Source of the DNA: Phycisphaerae bacterium
GTDB lineage: Bacteria > Planctomycetota > Phycisphaerae > UBA1845 > PWPN01
Assembly (NCBI GenBank): GCA_030372985.1
Contig: JAUCQB010000065.1
Coordinates: 1-55,064, forward strand
DNA: 55,064 nucleotides
Reading direction: 5' to 3'
Part shown: positions 34,682-42,681 of the stretch, piece by piece
Layout: the number at the start of each line of letters is the position of its first letter
How positions within the stretch are numbered: position 1 is the stretch's first letter
Position numbers and translations under genes: made by a program
The notes under the pieces: model-generated
Databases searched by the model: none
Seen by the model: the letters and a program-made list of their open reading frames with translations, nothing else
Told to the model about the DNA's origin: nothing

Positions 34682-34717
34682 CCGGTTGCATCTCCTGTTC
34701 AGCGGCACGTCGTCTCC

Positions 34718-34838
34718 GTGTGCCACTGCTCTATTGAGCAGTGGCGGGTGGACCAGGCACCGTCGAAACAGCAGTCATCGTGTGCCACTGCTCTACTGAG
34801 CAGTGCTGAGGCCGTGTGCCACTGCTCTGTGAGCAGTG
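34718..34838. repeat. Three copies of a GTGTGCCACTGCTC hairpin
   Basis: Copies start at 34718, 34780 and 34814. Each reads GTGTGCCACTGCTC, a few variable bases, and GAGCAGTG, forming a stem of 7-9 bp. Spacing is irregular (62 and 34 bases). It lies in the 627-base gap between the YggS-type gene and carA, where I see no gene. Confidence 0.6.
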
Positions 34839-34927
34839 CGGGGGGCGTGGGCACTACCGAAACGGCAGTCGCACACGGCGGCCACGTGGTGTGGCCCCTC
34901 GCTCACCGACCTTTTGCATCAAGCATC

Positions 34928-35033
34928 TCTCCAGGCTGGCTGAAGCCAGCCTGGAGAATAAAGTAAGAGAGAGAACGAGTGGGCGCCCGAAACCAGTCCT
35001 ACAAGGACTGGCCTGAAGCCCGCCTTCGGCGGG
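34928..35033. repeat. Further hairpins before carA
   Basis: Perfect 14-bp arms TCTCCAGGCTGGCT/AGCCAGCCTGGAGA (34928-34957) are followed by CCAGTCCT/AGGACTGG (34993-35011) and CCCGCC/GGCGGG (35019-35033). No T-tract is present. All belong to the same intergenic repeat cluster. Confidence 0.5.
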
Positions 35034-35175
35034 TAAGCGCCGTCAAACGGGGCTCAAGACGATCTGTCCTCGGTGCACCTCGCCTCCTTGATGGAAAAGG
35101 TTGTCGCGCCCAGGGTTCTGAAAGAGCCGCCCAGACTGTCACGGACCCCAATGACCGTTTGCCGAGCTGACAATC

Positions 35176-35204
35176 TTCAAAGAACGCCTCAGACCTGCTA
35201 GAAT
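35176..35204 (+). promoter_or_regulatory. Promoter of carA
   Basis: TTCAAA (35176-35181) and TAGAAT (35199-35204) have a 17-base spacer. The leader to the carA start is about 100 bases. No clear riboswitch or attenuator was recognised in it. Confidence 0.5.
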
Positions 35205-35308
35205 CCCCCCTCGGTTGGCCCATTGCTCTGGGAGCGGGGGAGCGAGTCTCCTGCAGAATTCGCGTTTCCCACGGCCCAAGCCGCAGGACAACCATTCAGG
35301 AGCATGGA

Positions 35309-36493
35309 ATGCCCGATCGTCCCTGCAAACTGGCCCTCGAGGATGGAACCGTCTTCGCCGGTGAAGCGTTCGGCGCCGACGGCACGCATGACGGCGAGGT
35401 CTGCTTCAACACCTCGATGGCCGGGTACCAGGAGATCATCACCGACCCGTCCTATTGCGGACAGATCGTGACCATGACCTACCCGCTGATCGGCAACTAC
35501 GGGATCACCGAAGAGGATCTCGAATCGCGCGGGCCGCAGGTCGAAGGTTTCGTGATCAAGGAACTGGCCCGGCGGCACAGCAACTTCCGCGCGGGTGGCT
35601 CCCTGGAAGACTGGCTCCGCAAGCACGGCGTTGTCGCGATTGAAGGCGTCGACACGCGGGCGATCACGCGCAAGCTGCGGATCCAGGGCGCCCTTCGCGG
35701 GTCGATCTCGACCGAGATTCTCGATGACGCGGCGCTGGTCGAGCGGGCTCGCAACTGGTCGGGGCTCGTCGGTCAGGATATGGTCAAACGCGTCGCACCC
35801 AAAGAAGCCTTCAAGTGGACGCAAGGCTTCGAGAGCAAGTTCGCCATGGATCACCGCCGCAAGACAGGCGCGTATCGCATCGTGGCCATGGACTGCGGCA
35901 TGAAGCGCAACATTCTCCGCAACCTCGTCGAGGCCGGTTGCGAGGTAACCGTGGTGCCGCCTGATACGGCAGCCGAGGCCATTCTCGAACACAAGCCCGA
36001 TGGCATCTTCGTCAGCAACGGACCGGGCGACCCGGAGCCGCTCGAGTACGCGATCAAGTCACTCCGCGGACTCGTCGGCAAGGCCCCGATCTTCGGCATC
36101 TGCCTCGGGCACCAGTTGCTCGGTCTGGCCCTGGGGGCCAAGACCTACAAGCTCAAGTTCGGGCATCGCGGCGGCAACCAGCCGGTGATAAATCTGGCCA
36201 CGCGTCGGGTCGAGATCACCAGTCAGAACCACGGCTTCGCCGTCGAGACGCCTTCGCTGGTCAAAGTCGGAGGCGTGCCCACCCACGAAAACCTCAACGA
36301 CAAGACGCTTGAAGGCTTCTCGCACAAGGACCTGCCGATCTTCTCGGTACAATACCACCCCGAGGCCAGCCCCGGCCCGCACGACGCCACCTACCTGTTC
36401 GATTGCTTCATCGACATGATCCGCAGCGGCAAGGCCCCCACCGCCGAGGAAATGGCCGCGGCTCAGGCGCGGCTGGAAGGCAAGGCGGGGTGA
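35309..36493 (+). CDS. carA: Carbamoyl-phosphate synthase small subunit
   Basis: The 394-residue product is full length for CarA, the glutaminase subunit that feeds ammonia to CarB for pyrimidine and arginine synthesis. The N-terminal domain has LALEDGTVFAGEAFGADG, CFNTSMAGYQEIITDPSY and the GVDTRAITRKLR signature. The class I glutaminase has FVSNGPGDPEPL, Cys265 in GICLGHQ, and His350/Glu352 in YHPEASPGPHD. The catalytic triad is therefore complete. carB is not next to it. Expression is probably from the promoter at 35176. Confidence 0.97.
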   Translation: MPDRPCKLALEDGTVFAGEAFGADGTHDGEVCFNTSMAGYQEIITDPSYCGQIVTMTYPLIGNYGITEEDLESRGPQVEGFVIKELARRHSNFRAGGSLEDWLRKHGVVAIEGVDTRAITRKLRIQGALRGSISTEILDDAALVERARNWSGLVGQDMVKRVAPKEAFKWTQGFESKFAMDHRRKTGAYRIVAMDCGMKRNILRNLVEAGCEVTVVPPDTAAEAILEHKPDGIFVSNGPGDPEPLEYAIKSLRGLVGKAPIFGICLGHQLLGLALGAKTYKLKFGHRGGNQPVINLATRRVEITSQNHGFAVETPSLVKVGGVPTHENLNDKTLEGFSHKDLPIFSVQYHPEASPGPHDATYLFDCFIDMIRSGKAPTAEEMAAAQARLEGKAG

Positions 36494-36498
36494 GCCGA

Positions 36499-36528
36499 GT
36501 GGTCAGTTGTCAGTTCTCAGTTGTCAGT
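36499..36528. repeat. CAGTTGTCAGT-word repeat after carA
   Basis: GTCAGTTGTCAG and TTCTCAGTTGTCAG words stand in tandem 6 bases past the carA stop. Similar CTCTCAGCTTTCAGC words lie between flhA and flhB at 51977-51991. Confidence 0.4.
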
Positions 36529-36775
36529 CCTGGGGACCATGTCCACGGCTCTGTGCGGCCATGTGACGACGTCGGTTGCCGATACGCCGACAGGTAAGGG
36601 CACGGTCGAGGTCACCCCGGCGACCGAGACCGGCCGCAAGCCTATGCCGTCTTCACCCGCCGATGGGCCGCTCCCTTGACAGCTGCGCAGTCGGGACCAT
36701 AGCCACATGAGGTGTGCATCGGATATAATGATCTTGTGGCAAGGTGACATACTTGCAGTCCAAAGGAGACCGAAC

Positions 36776-37024
36776 ATGCGAACGGTTGAAACAACGGCGA
36801 AGACCGGACCGGATGGCGTGCTTCGTCTGGAGTTGCCGACGGGGCAGCCTGACCAAACCGTGCATGTCGTCGTCACTCTTCAGCCGATCTCCGAAACCGA
36901 TCAACAGGCACGCCTTTTGAAGGCCGGCATCCGTCCGCCGGTGCGATGGAACGAAGAGCAGATCAGGCCACTGAACCTGGGTGACCCGCCGGTCTCCCAG
37001 ACCCTCATCGAGGATCGGCGATGA
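36776..37024 (+). CDS. VapB-like antitoxin
   Basis: The ATG at 36776 has AAAGGAG 8 bases before it. The 82-residue product starts with a short beta-rich part (TTAKTGPDGVLRLELPTGQP) and ends in a helical tail ending LIEDRR, as in small antitoxins with a swapped-hairpin fold. Its stop overlaps the next start (ATGA), and that gene encodes a PIN protein, so this is a VapBC-type pair. The antitoxin would repress its own promoter; TATAAT at 36724-36729 is a candidate. The partner toxin is disrupted. Confidence 0.6.
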   Translation: MRTVETTAKTGPDGVLRLELPTGQPDQTVHVVVTLQPISETDQQARLLKAGIRPPVRWNEEQIRPLNLGDPPVSQTLIEDRR

Positions 37025-37482
37025 GCCTCCACTACCTCGACGCCAGCGCGTGGGTCAAGTGCTACGTGCAGGAGGCGGGGAGCGACTGGATGCGTGGTTC
37101 CTGAAACTCCCGTTTGCCCGTGGCGTGTTCCAGCTTGGGGTACATCGAGGTCATTTCGGCGATCCTTCGCCGCGCCGGACGCTCGGACTCGGAGACAGAC
37201 GCAGTGTTGGGCAAGATCGGACGCGACCGCGAAGCGATCTACGAAGCGGGCGTTTCCGCAACCGTCCTCGAGCAGGCGGAGACGCTTGTCCGCCGCCATC
37301 GCCTCCGCACTGCGGATGCAATCCATGTGGCGTACGCCGCCATGATAGGGAAGGAACTGGAAGAGTCGGTCAGCGTGATTGCGTCTGATGCCGAGTTGCT
37401 TGCCGCTGCGACGGCTGAGGGAATGACGGCGATCGATCCTCAGGCAAACCCGCCGTTGCCGACCGGCAAGCCGCAGGCATGA
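37021..37482 (+). pseudogene. VapC-like PIN toxin, broken by in-frame TGA
   Basis: From the ATG at 37021 the frame reads MSLHYLDASAWVKCYVQEAG and SDWMRGS, stops at TGA (37102-37104), then continues in the same frame as NSRLPVACSSLGYIEVISAI to a final stop at 37482. That is PIN-domain length (153 codons). The catalytic acids are all there: Asp7, Glu43 and Asp99 (RTADAIHVA). The protein would be an Mg-dependent tRNase toxin, but the single nonsense codon between the first and second acid should kill it. A TTG at 37114 could restart, but without Asp7. Confidence 0.7.
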
Positions 37483-37668
37483 AGCGCCTGCTCCCGGCTG
37501 CTTCTTCACGCTAGGGCTAGCGATTCTGTCGGCCGCGCCGCAATCACGTCCAATTCCTCAGCCGCCGACCCTCACCGGAACGACCAGTCTCCGTCCTGCA
37601 TTCCTTAAGCCTTTTCGTGGCCCTTTCCGTCACGTCTTCGGCAAAAATTGATTTTCAACACAATTCTG

Positions 37669-37697
37669 TTGACATGAAAGCCAATATCGCGCATAAT
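37669..37697 (+). promoter_or_regulatory. Strong sigma-70 promoter of the HTH gene
   Basis: TTGACA (37669-37674, perfect) and CATAAT (37692-37697) are 17 bases apart. It drives the gene starting at 37734. It lies in the 250-base gap after the broken toxin, where nothing else is visible. Confidence 0.65.
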
Positions 37698-37733
37698 GGA
37701 CCTCGGATAGCCAGAATGTGCGAAGGAGGCCTC

Positions 37734-38102
37734 ATGACTCGGACCGCGACCAAACGCATACACTACGCCACGATGGAACTGGAAGGGATTCGCTACGCCG
37801 TTATCCGTGAGAATCTGCTGCTTCGGCTCTGTCGCCGGTGCGGCGTTGAGGCCTCAGAACAAGGCGGCGAGGCGCCCGGCCCGGTTGATGAATGGTCGGA
37901 TGTCGGCCAACTCGATCGGGAACAGCTTGCCCGGCATCTCATCGCCCGCCGCAAGAACGCGGAGTTGAGCCAGGCCGAGTTGGCCCGCCGTGCGGGCGTC
38001 CGGATCGAGACGCTCAATCGCATCGAACGCGGCAAGACGACGCCCGATTTTGCGACCATTCGAAAGCTCGTCGTGGCGATCAAGGAAGCACTGGCTCAAT
38101 AG
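37734..38102 (+). CDS. HTH (Xre/HigA-type) regulator
   Basis: The ATG at 37734 follows AAGGAGGC. The 122-residue product has an N-terminal beta-rich part ([20 protein letters not shown]) and a C-terminal helix-turn-helix of the Cro/C1 family ([40 protein letters not shown]). Such proteins act as antitoxins or as small repressors. There is no adjacent RelE/HigB toxin, so a solitary regulator is possible. Its strong promoter suggests it is well expressed unless self-repressed. It is followed by the acyl carrier gene after 47 bases. Confidence 0.7.
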   Translation: MTRTATKRIHYATMELEGIRYAVIRENLLLRLCRRCGVEASEQGGEAPGPVDEWSDVGQLDREQLARHLIARRKNAELSQAELARRAGVRIETLNRIERGKTTPDFATIRKLVVAIKEALAQ

Positions 38103-38149
38103 AGGCCAGAGGCTGCCTCGGCAACGAACGAACTGGAAGGAGACAACCG

Positions 38150-38407
38150 ATGACCACAACCCTGACTCGTGAACAGATCATTGAACGGCTTTGCCGGCTT
38201 GCCGCCGCGGAGGCGGGCGTCAACGTGGCCGAAATCTCGGCCGACACCGACTTCTTCGCCGACCTCAACTTCGACAGCCTGGACATCATCGAGTACGTCA
38301 TGACGCTCGAAGACGAATTCCAGGTGAGCATCCCCGATGAGAAGGCCCAGACCGTCAAGACCGTCGCCCAGGCGGCGGACGTGCTGATCGAGATGATGTC
38401 GAGCTGA
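38150..38407 (+). CDS. Acyl carrier protein
   Basis: The 85-residue product has the usual acidic four-helix plan. Ser43 sits in [20 protein letters not shown], the DSL motif where 4'-phosphopantetheine is attached. It would carry acyl chains in fatty acid or related synthesis. The start has GGAAGGAG upstream. No ketosynthase or other fab gene is beside it, so it could be either the housekeeping carrier or a specialised copy. Confidence 0.85.
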   Translation: MTTTLTREQIIERLCRLAAAEAGVNVAEISADTDFFADLNFDSLDIIEYVMTLEDEFQVSIPDEKAQTVKTVAQAADVLIEMMSS

Positions 38408-38528
38408 ACAGAGAGATCGGCGTTGCAGACGCCTGCAAGAATCGGGCACTCGGCCTGCAAAAAAAAGCACAGTCATCCAGCAGGTCGATTGCCCCGCAAC
38501 CGCATCGGTCATATGCTTTCGGCCGGAC

Positions 38529-39338
38529 ATGGAATCTGGCCTCGACAATCTGAAGCATGCTGCCGCGTGTCTTCGGGCCGCGAAGAACGTTGTGGTTTTC
38601 ACCGGGGCGGGGATTTCGGCGGAGAGCGGGATCCCGACCTTTCGTGACAGCGACGGACTGTGGCAGCGGTTTTCGCCCGAGCGGTTCGCCACGTGGGACG
38701 GTCTGCTCAAGACGGCCGTTGCCGATCCGCGATTGTTCGCCGATTTCCTGATCGCGGTGCTCGATCCGATCGCCGTGGCGGCACCCAACGCGGCGCACCT
38801 GGCCGTCGCCGAGTTGGAGAGGCACCTTCCGGTCACTGTCATCACCCAGAACGTTGACGGCCTGCACCAGGCGGCCGGCAGCACCACCGTGCACGAGGTG
38901 CACGGCTCGATTTTCGAGATCGTGACACTGGGCGGCCGGTTTGTGCGTCTGTTATCGCGGGCGGAGGTCCGCGAGATCGTCCAAAGACTTCGCGAAGCAA
39001 GGGAGGCGACACTCGTGCTGCCCAAGGCGCTGAGGGCCATCCATTCGATGCTTGGCCCGGGCGGGGTCTCGATTCACCGGCCAAAGATCGTCCTGTTCGG
39101 CGAGGCGATGGCGGAACCTGCCTGGACGCTGGCCCAGGAGGCGGCCGAGCAATGTGACTGCATGCTCACGGTCGGGACGTCGGCCACGGTGATGCCGGCG
39201 GCGATGCTTCCCGGCATCGCCCGCTCGGTGGGGGCCCGCGTGATCGATGTGAGCATCGAGCCCGGGGATGCGGATTTCCCGCTCACGGGCCCAGCCGCGA
39301 CCGTGCTTCCCGATCTGGTTCGCAAGGCTTTCCGCTGA
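38529..39338 (+). CDS. Sirtuin-like (Sir2) NAD-dependent protein, no zinc cysteines
   Basis: The product is 269 residues. GAGIS (26-30) and [17 protein letters not shown] at 106-113 and the catalytic His125 in HEVHGS match the sirtuin core, as does [12 protein letters not shown] near 215-226. The stretch 132-186, where the zinc module with its four cysteines normally sits, has no cysteine at all. NAD binding and deacylation could still occur, but the structural zinc cannot be held as usual. It follows the acyl carrier gene by 121 bases. No clear RBS. Confidence 0.75.
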   Translation: MESGLDNLKHAAACLRAAKNVVVFTGAGISAESGIPTFRDSDGLWQRFSPERFATWDGLLKTAVADPRLFADFLIAVLDPIAVAAPNAAHLAVAELERHLPVTVITQNVDGLHQAAGSTTVHEVHGSIFEIVTLGGRFVRLLSRAEVREIVQRLREAREATLVLPKALRAIHSMLGPGGVSIHRPKIVLFGEAMAEPAWTLAQEAAEQCDCMLTVGTSATVMPAAMLPGIARSVGARVIDVSIEPGDADFPLTGPAATVLPDLVRKAFR

Positions 39339-39447
39339 TTACCCTTGGTGCTGGACGCGAGGGCCTGATACCCGTAGCATCTTCATCCGGAGTCGCGAAC
39401 TCGGAACAGAATCCGTCAGGTATTGGTTGCGTGATGGGAGATTCCGC

Positions 39448-40776
39448 ATGAACACCCGTCTTCTGACCGCGTATACCGCTTTCGCTCTATGCACCGGCCC
39501 ATCCGCCCTGGCCTGGGAGAACGTACTTCAGGACCCGGGCTTTGAAGGGTACCGGCTCGACCCCAAGGGTTGCTACGTGCTTGCGGAGAACGACCCCTGG
39601 AAAGAGATCACCATGGGCAAAGCCTCGGTCGTGTTCGATGCGGGGAGGTGGACAGCCCCGGCCGACATGCTTCGGGAACGGCCTCTCGGGTTCTCGCCGG
39701 GCACGACCGGTTTCGATGGAATGGGTCCGGAACAGAACAAGGGACGAATCATTCTCGACCAATATGTCACCCGGCCGGACCTGTTCACTGGAGCCGAGCA
39801 GTACTACGAAGCCTGGATCTGGCTGGCCGGCAGCGGAAACGACGATGACAACGGCCCGGACCGCAAGGATGAGGTCGGCGGGTGGGAGATCCTCTTCTTC
39901 GATAACGCGGACCCCTCGACCTGGCAGGAGAGCAAGGCCATCGAACACCACGCCGTCACCAAGGATTTCTTCGGCGAACGCAACACCTTCGTCCAGGTGT
40001 CGGGGTTCGGCATCATGCCGGCCGGGGCCAAAGGATTCCGCATGCGTGTCTGGGCTTCGACCTGGGCCTCCGCGTCGCAGCCGAGCAAGTACAATACGGA
40101 AGTCGCCATCGACAACGCACACTTCGCCGTCCTGGGCGCTCCGAACATGCTGATGAACGGCAACTTCGAGATGGATGTCCGCGAAGGCGAGCTCAAGGGC
40201 TGGACGCAGCCGGCCGCGTGGCCCTTCCCGCGCAGCGGAATGAAACCTCGCGACATCGTCAACGCCTGCGGTGAGAACTTCGACCACGGCACTTACCGCC
40301 CGTTCTACGGGGCACGGTGGACCTACGGTTACACCACCTACCTGGACGGCTGGCCCAGGGACGCGTTCACCTTCGGCCAGTCCGTCAAGTACGACCTGCC
40401 GCCGGGCACGCCGCTCACGCTCATGTTCAACTGGATTCAGAACATCGCAGATGGAGGAAAGGCCAACCAGCTCCGTATCGTCGGCAGCTATGTGGAGCTG
40501 GTCGTCGAGTACCTCAAGGGAAACGAGCGGCTCGGCGCCGACGGCTTCCGAGTCGATTGGCCGGTGCCCAGAGGCCCCGGCGCCGTCGGCCGCTACGATC
40601 AGAACGCCGACACGGCCTACAACCCCCGTTTCCACCTGCAGCCGCCCAAGGGCACCGATCGCGTCGGCCTGCACGTGAACTTCGTCGTCAACATGCCGTA
40701 CCGTGATGGATTCGCGCACATCACCTCGGCGATCGACGACTTCTGGCTTGGGCCGGCGGACAAATCGCAGCGGTGA
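39448..40776 (+). CDS. Secreted beta-rich protein of unknown function
   Basis: The ATG at 39448 follows GGGAG by 7 bases. The 442-residue product has a signal peptide (MNTRLLTAYTAFALCTGPSA). Two similar beta-sandwich-like parts each open with NVLQDPGFEGY or NMLMNGNFEMD, a hint of carbohydrate-binding-module-type jelly rolls. No enzyme motif is recognised. The last eight residues and the stop fall inside a dispersed 66-base repeat, so the natural C-terminus may have been altered. Confidence 0.65.
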   Translation: MNTRLLTAYTAFALCTGPSALAWENVLQDPGFEGYRLDPKGCYVLAENDPWKEITMGKASVVFDAGRWTAPADMLRERPLGFSPGTTGFDGMGPEQNKGRIILDQYVTRPDLFTGAEQYYEAWIWLAGSGNDDDNGPDRKDEVGGWEILFFDNADPSTWQESKAIEHHAVTKDFFGERNTFVQVSGFGIMPAGAKGFRMRVWASTWASASQPSKYNTEVAIDNAHFAVLGAPNMLMNGNFEMDVREGELKGWTQPAAWPFPRSGMKPRDIVNACGENFDHGTYRPFYGARWTYGYTTYLDGWPRDAFTFGQSVKYDLPPGTPLTLMFNWIQNIADGGKANQLRIVGSYVELVVEYLKGNERLGADGFRVDWPVPRGPGAVGRYDQNADTAYNPRFHLQPPKGTDRVGLHVNFVVNMPYRDGFAHITSAIDDFWLGPADKSQR

Positions 40777-40816
40777 AGCCAGCGGGAGCCGGAGCCCGTG
40801 GCGGGCAAAGCCCGCC
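40751..40816. repeat. 66-base direct repeat, left copy
   Basis: It matches 42544-42609 at 62 of 66 positions, same orientation. It contains the last codons and stop of the upstream secreted-protein gene and a GGCGGGC/GCCCGCC-type palindrome at its right end. Together the two copies bracket the reverse-transcriptase remnant and the FGE-fold gene. Confidence 0.75.
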
Positions 40817-40889
40817 GTCAGGTCCGCCGGCACCCTCAGCTTGTGATTTACCTCTCAGCGCAATTGCCGATACCGCCGGTCGAAGCGCC

Positions 40890-41080
40890 GCACGCTCGAT
40901 GACCCGCACGATGGCGTGATGCACCACTCGGTCGCGAAACGGGGCCGCCGCCACCAGGCGCTCCTTCGGGTCGTGGATCCAGAAGTAGTGATAGGGGCCG
41001 TGGCGATATGTGCCGCCCGACAGTTCCTCGTGTAGCGCCGGCAGCTCCTTCTCCTGCTCGGCAGGGCAGACGGTAATCTC
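40890..41080 (-). pseudogene. Reverse-transcriptase fragment
   Basis: Read on the minus strand, this stretch encodes EKELPALHEELSGGTYRHGP and then YHYFWIHDPKERLVAAAPFR, followed by DRVVHHAIVRVIER. This matches the first conserved part of reverse transcriptases of the group II intron/DGR-like families (SGxYxPGPYRxFxIxDPKxRxISAAPFRDRVVHHAL). No YxDD catalytic box follows. The homology ends near 40890, just short of the 40751-40816 repeat, and on the other side is cut at the neighbouring gene's stop. It is thus a remnant about 64 codons long. Confidence 0.7.
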
Positions 41081-41081
41081 G

Positions 41082-42095
41082 TTACGCTCTCTTCCTTCGT
41101 AAGATTCCCACGCCGGCCAGAGACAACATCACGATCATAGCGGGCTCAGGAACCTCGGAGACACGAAACCCGAGGTAGTAGCTCTCGTACGTCGGGCTGC
41201 AGTTGAGGTCGTGGCGATTCGACGCGAGCAGGGGGCCGCCGTTGCAGATGACCGACCCGCCCCGCAAACCGCGATACGAACCGAAAAGCACGGATTCATT
41301 CCACTCCCACACGTTGCCGCCCTGGTCGAACGTGCCGTAAGGGCTGTCCGAGTTCTGGAACTCGCCCGCCACCGTCGTGTAGTACGGCGACTGGATCGGA
41401 TGTGGATTCCCGTAGTAGTTCGCGTTGTTGCCGGAAACGTCGTTCAGGTCGCGGCCTGGCACGTTATTGCTGCTGGTCGGGTAGTCATAGTAACTGCTCG
41501 TGGCCGGGTTATAGTACGCCGCCTTGTACCACTCGTCCTCGCTGGTGATCGCCCACTTCCAGTTGCTGTTGCGGTTGACCGCCAACAAGGCCGCATCACT
41601 CGTGGCCCCATCGAGCGTGTACGCGCCTCGCTCCGTGGTCGAGGCGCCCTGGGCGCCCGTCGGCTGGTTGTTGTGCAGCCAGTTCGCGAACCGCGCCGAG
41701 TCGCCCCACGAAACGTAGTTGACCGGGCGGTTCACAAAGGCGGAGTTGACCGTATACGTATAGCTGCCGGAAGAGCCGCTACGGCTGATCCCGCTGCCAT
41801 ACTGGGCATTCGCCATGACCGTGTTGTACAGACCGTACGTGTCCGTCTTAGCAACCTTGTTGAGGAACTCGCAGTACTGGCTGGCCGTCACCTCGTACTT
41901 ACCGATGTTGTAGGTGTAGTCCACCGCACCGCAGACGCGGTCCGGCCCCCAACCGCCCGCGCCGCTGCCGGACAACTCACCGACGTTGCCCGGATTGCCC
42001 ACCGGCACGGTTTCGATGTTCACCGCGAACACCGTGCCGGCAGGAAAGCCGACTGCCATGACACATGCCAATACGCGCAAAATGAAACCTGTCAT
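41082..42095 (-). CDS. PEP-CTERM-anchored formylglycine-generating-enzyme-fold protein
   Basis: The ATG at 42095 follows AGGGAGAGAG and begins a signal peptide (MTGFILRVLACVMAVGFPAG). The product is 337 residues. The body has the FGE-sulfatase (SUMF1) fold: GKYEVTASQYCEFLNKVA, VNYVSWGDSARFANWLHNNQ, WKWAITSEDEWYKAAYYNP, GGNVWEWNESV, RGGS and LGFRVSEV. The two cysteines used by true FGE enzymes are not clear, so a binding role is likely. The end, VPEPAMIVMLSLAGVGILRR, is a PEP-CTERM sorting signal, and the protein would be processed by exosortase. Confidence 0.85.
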   Translation of the reverse strand: MTGFILRVLACVMAVGFPAGTVFAVNIETVPVGNPGNVGELSGSGAGGWGPDRVCGAVDYTYNIGKYEVTASQYCEFLNKVAKTDTYGLYNTVMANAQYGSGISRSGSSGSYTYTVNSAFVNRPVNYVSWGDSARFANWLHNNQPTGAQGASTTERGAYTLDGATSDAALLAVNRNSNWKWAITSEDEWYKAAYYNPATSSYYDYPTSSNNVPGRDLNDVSGNNANYYGNPHPIQSPYYTTVAGEFQNSDSPYGTFDQGGNVWEWNESVLFGSYRGLRGGSVICNGGPLLASNRHDLNCSPTYESYYLGFRVSEVPEPAMIVMLSLAGVGILRRKRA

Positions 42096-42202
42096 GAATC
42101 TCTCTCCCTTCGACGTGTTCTGTGTCCCGCGGAGGCGTCTCTCTCCCCGACAAGACGTTGCCGTGAAACCATCGCCCGGCAAGAGCGGCCGAACCAAACC
42201 GG

Positions 42203-42228
42203 AGTATACCAGCGCCCCCCCCCTTGCG
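42203..42228 (-). promoter_or_regulatory. Candidate promoter of the PEP-CTERM gene
   Basis: On the minus strand CGCAAG (42223-42228), 14 bases, then TATACT (42203-42208) preceded by TGG. It resembles the sites at 30704 and 28085 but has a shorter spacer made of nine G. Between here and 42544 I see no gene. Confidence 0.4.
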
Positions 42229-42543
42229 CCTACCTCAATTCCGAGAATCTGCCCTTTTTCGCCGTATGGTACCACTCCTTGCCTACCACCCCAGTGGCCG
42301 CGAGTGCCGGCCATCCCGCACAACGACGGATGGTCCGGCCGCAGCGCCTCCTCATGTCGCACGATATTCGTTCCTAAGTACTTGTATTATAGGACGTTGC
42401 GCCGGCGCGCTTGGCGAGTTACACCCGTTTCAATTGCAGTCCGATGCTCTCCGAACGACCGCCCCATGCGGCAGGTTCGCTCTTGACCTTCACGGTCGTG
42501 AGCCCGGGCACCTGAGGCATATGAAGCGCGACCTTCCCTGGCG

Positions 42544-42609
42544 GCCGGCGGACAAATCGCCGCGGTGAGGCCAGCGGGAGCCGGAGCCCGTGGCGGGCAA
42601 CGCGCGCCC
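42544..42609. repeat. 66-base direct repeat, right copy
   Basis: It is 62/66 identical to 40751-40816. Here it does not end any gene; the frame entering it is open but short and looks like a broken copy of the end of the upstream secreted-protein gene. Confidence 0.7.
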
Positions 42610-42681
42610 TGCCTGCTCAGCAGGAGTTGAAGATTCCGGCCGATTGTGAGAGAACTTGCTCATTCCACAAGGAGAATGAGG

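Noticed and set aside
34718..34838. Possible CRISPR-like array
   Set aside because: Only three copies, irregular spacing, short palindromic units and no cas genes; they are hairpin repeats.
32280..37104. Recoding of TAA or TGA as sense codons
   Set aside because: Other genes in the window end properly at TAA and TGA (for example 2527-2529, 20719-20721, 37022-37024), so a general code change is not supported.
41160..41300. DGR variable region in the C-terminus of the FGE-fold protein
   Set aside because: The RGGS...LGFRVS region is normal for PEP-CTERM FGE-fold proteins, and no second, template-like copy was seen in the window.
41211..42377. 388-codon frame opposite the FGE-fold gene
   Set aside because: It is a high-GC shadow of the minus-strand gene; composition is Arg/Val-rich without domains.
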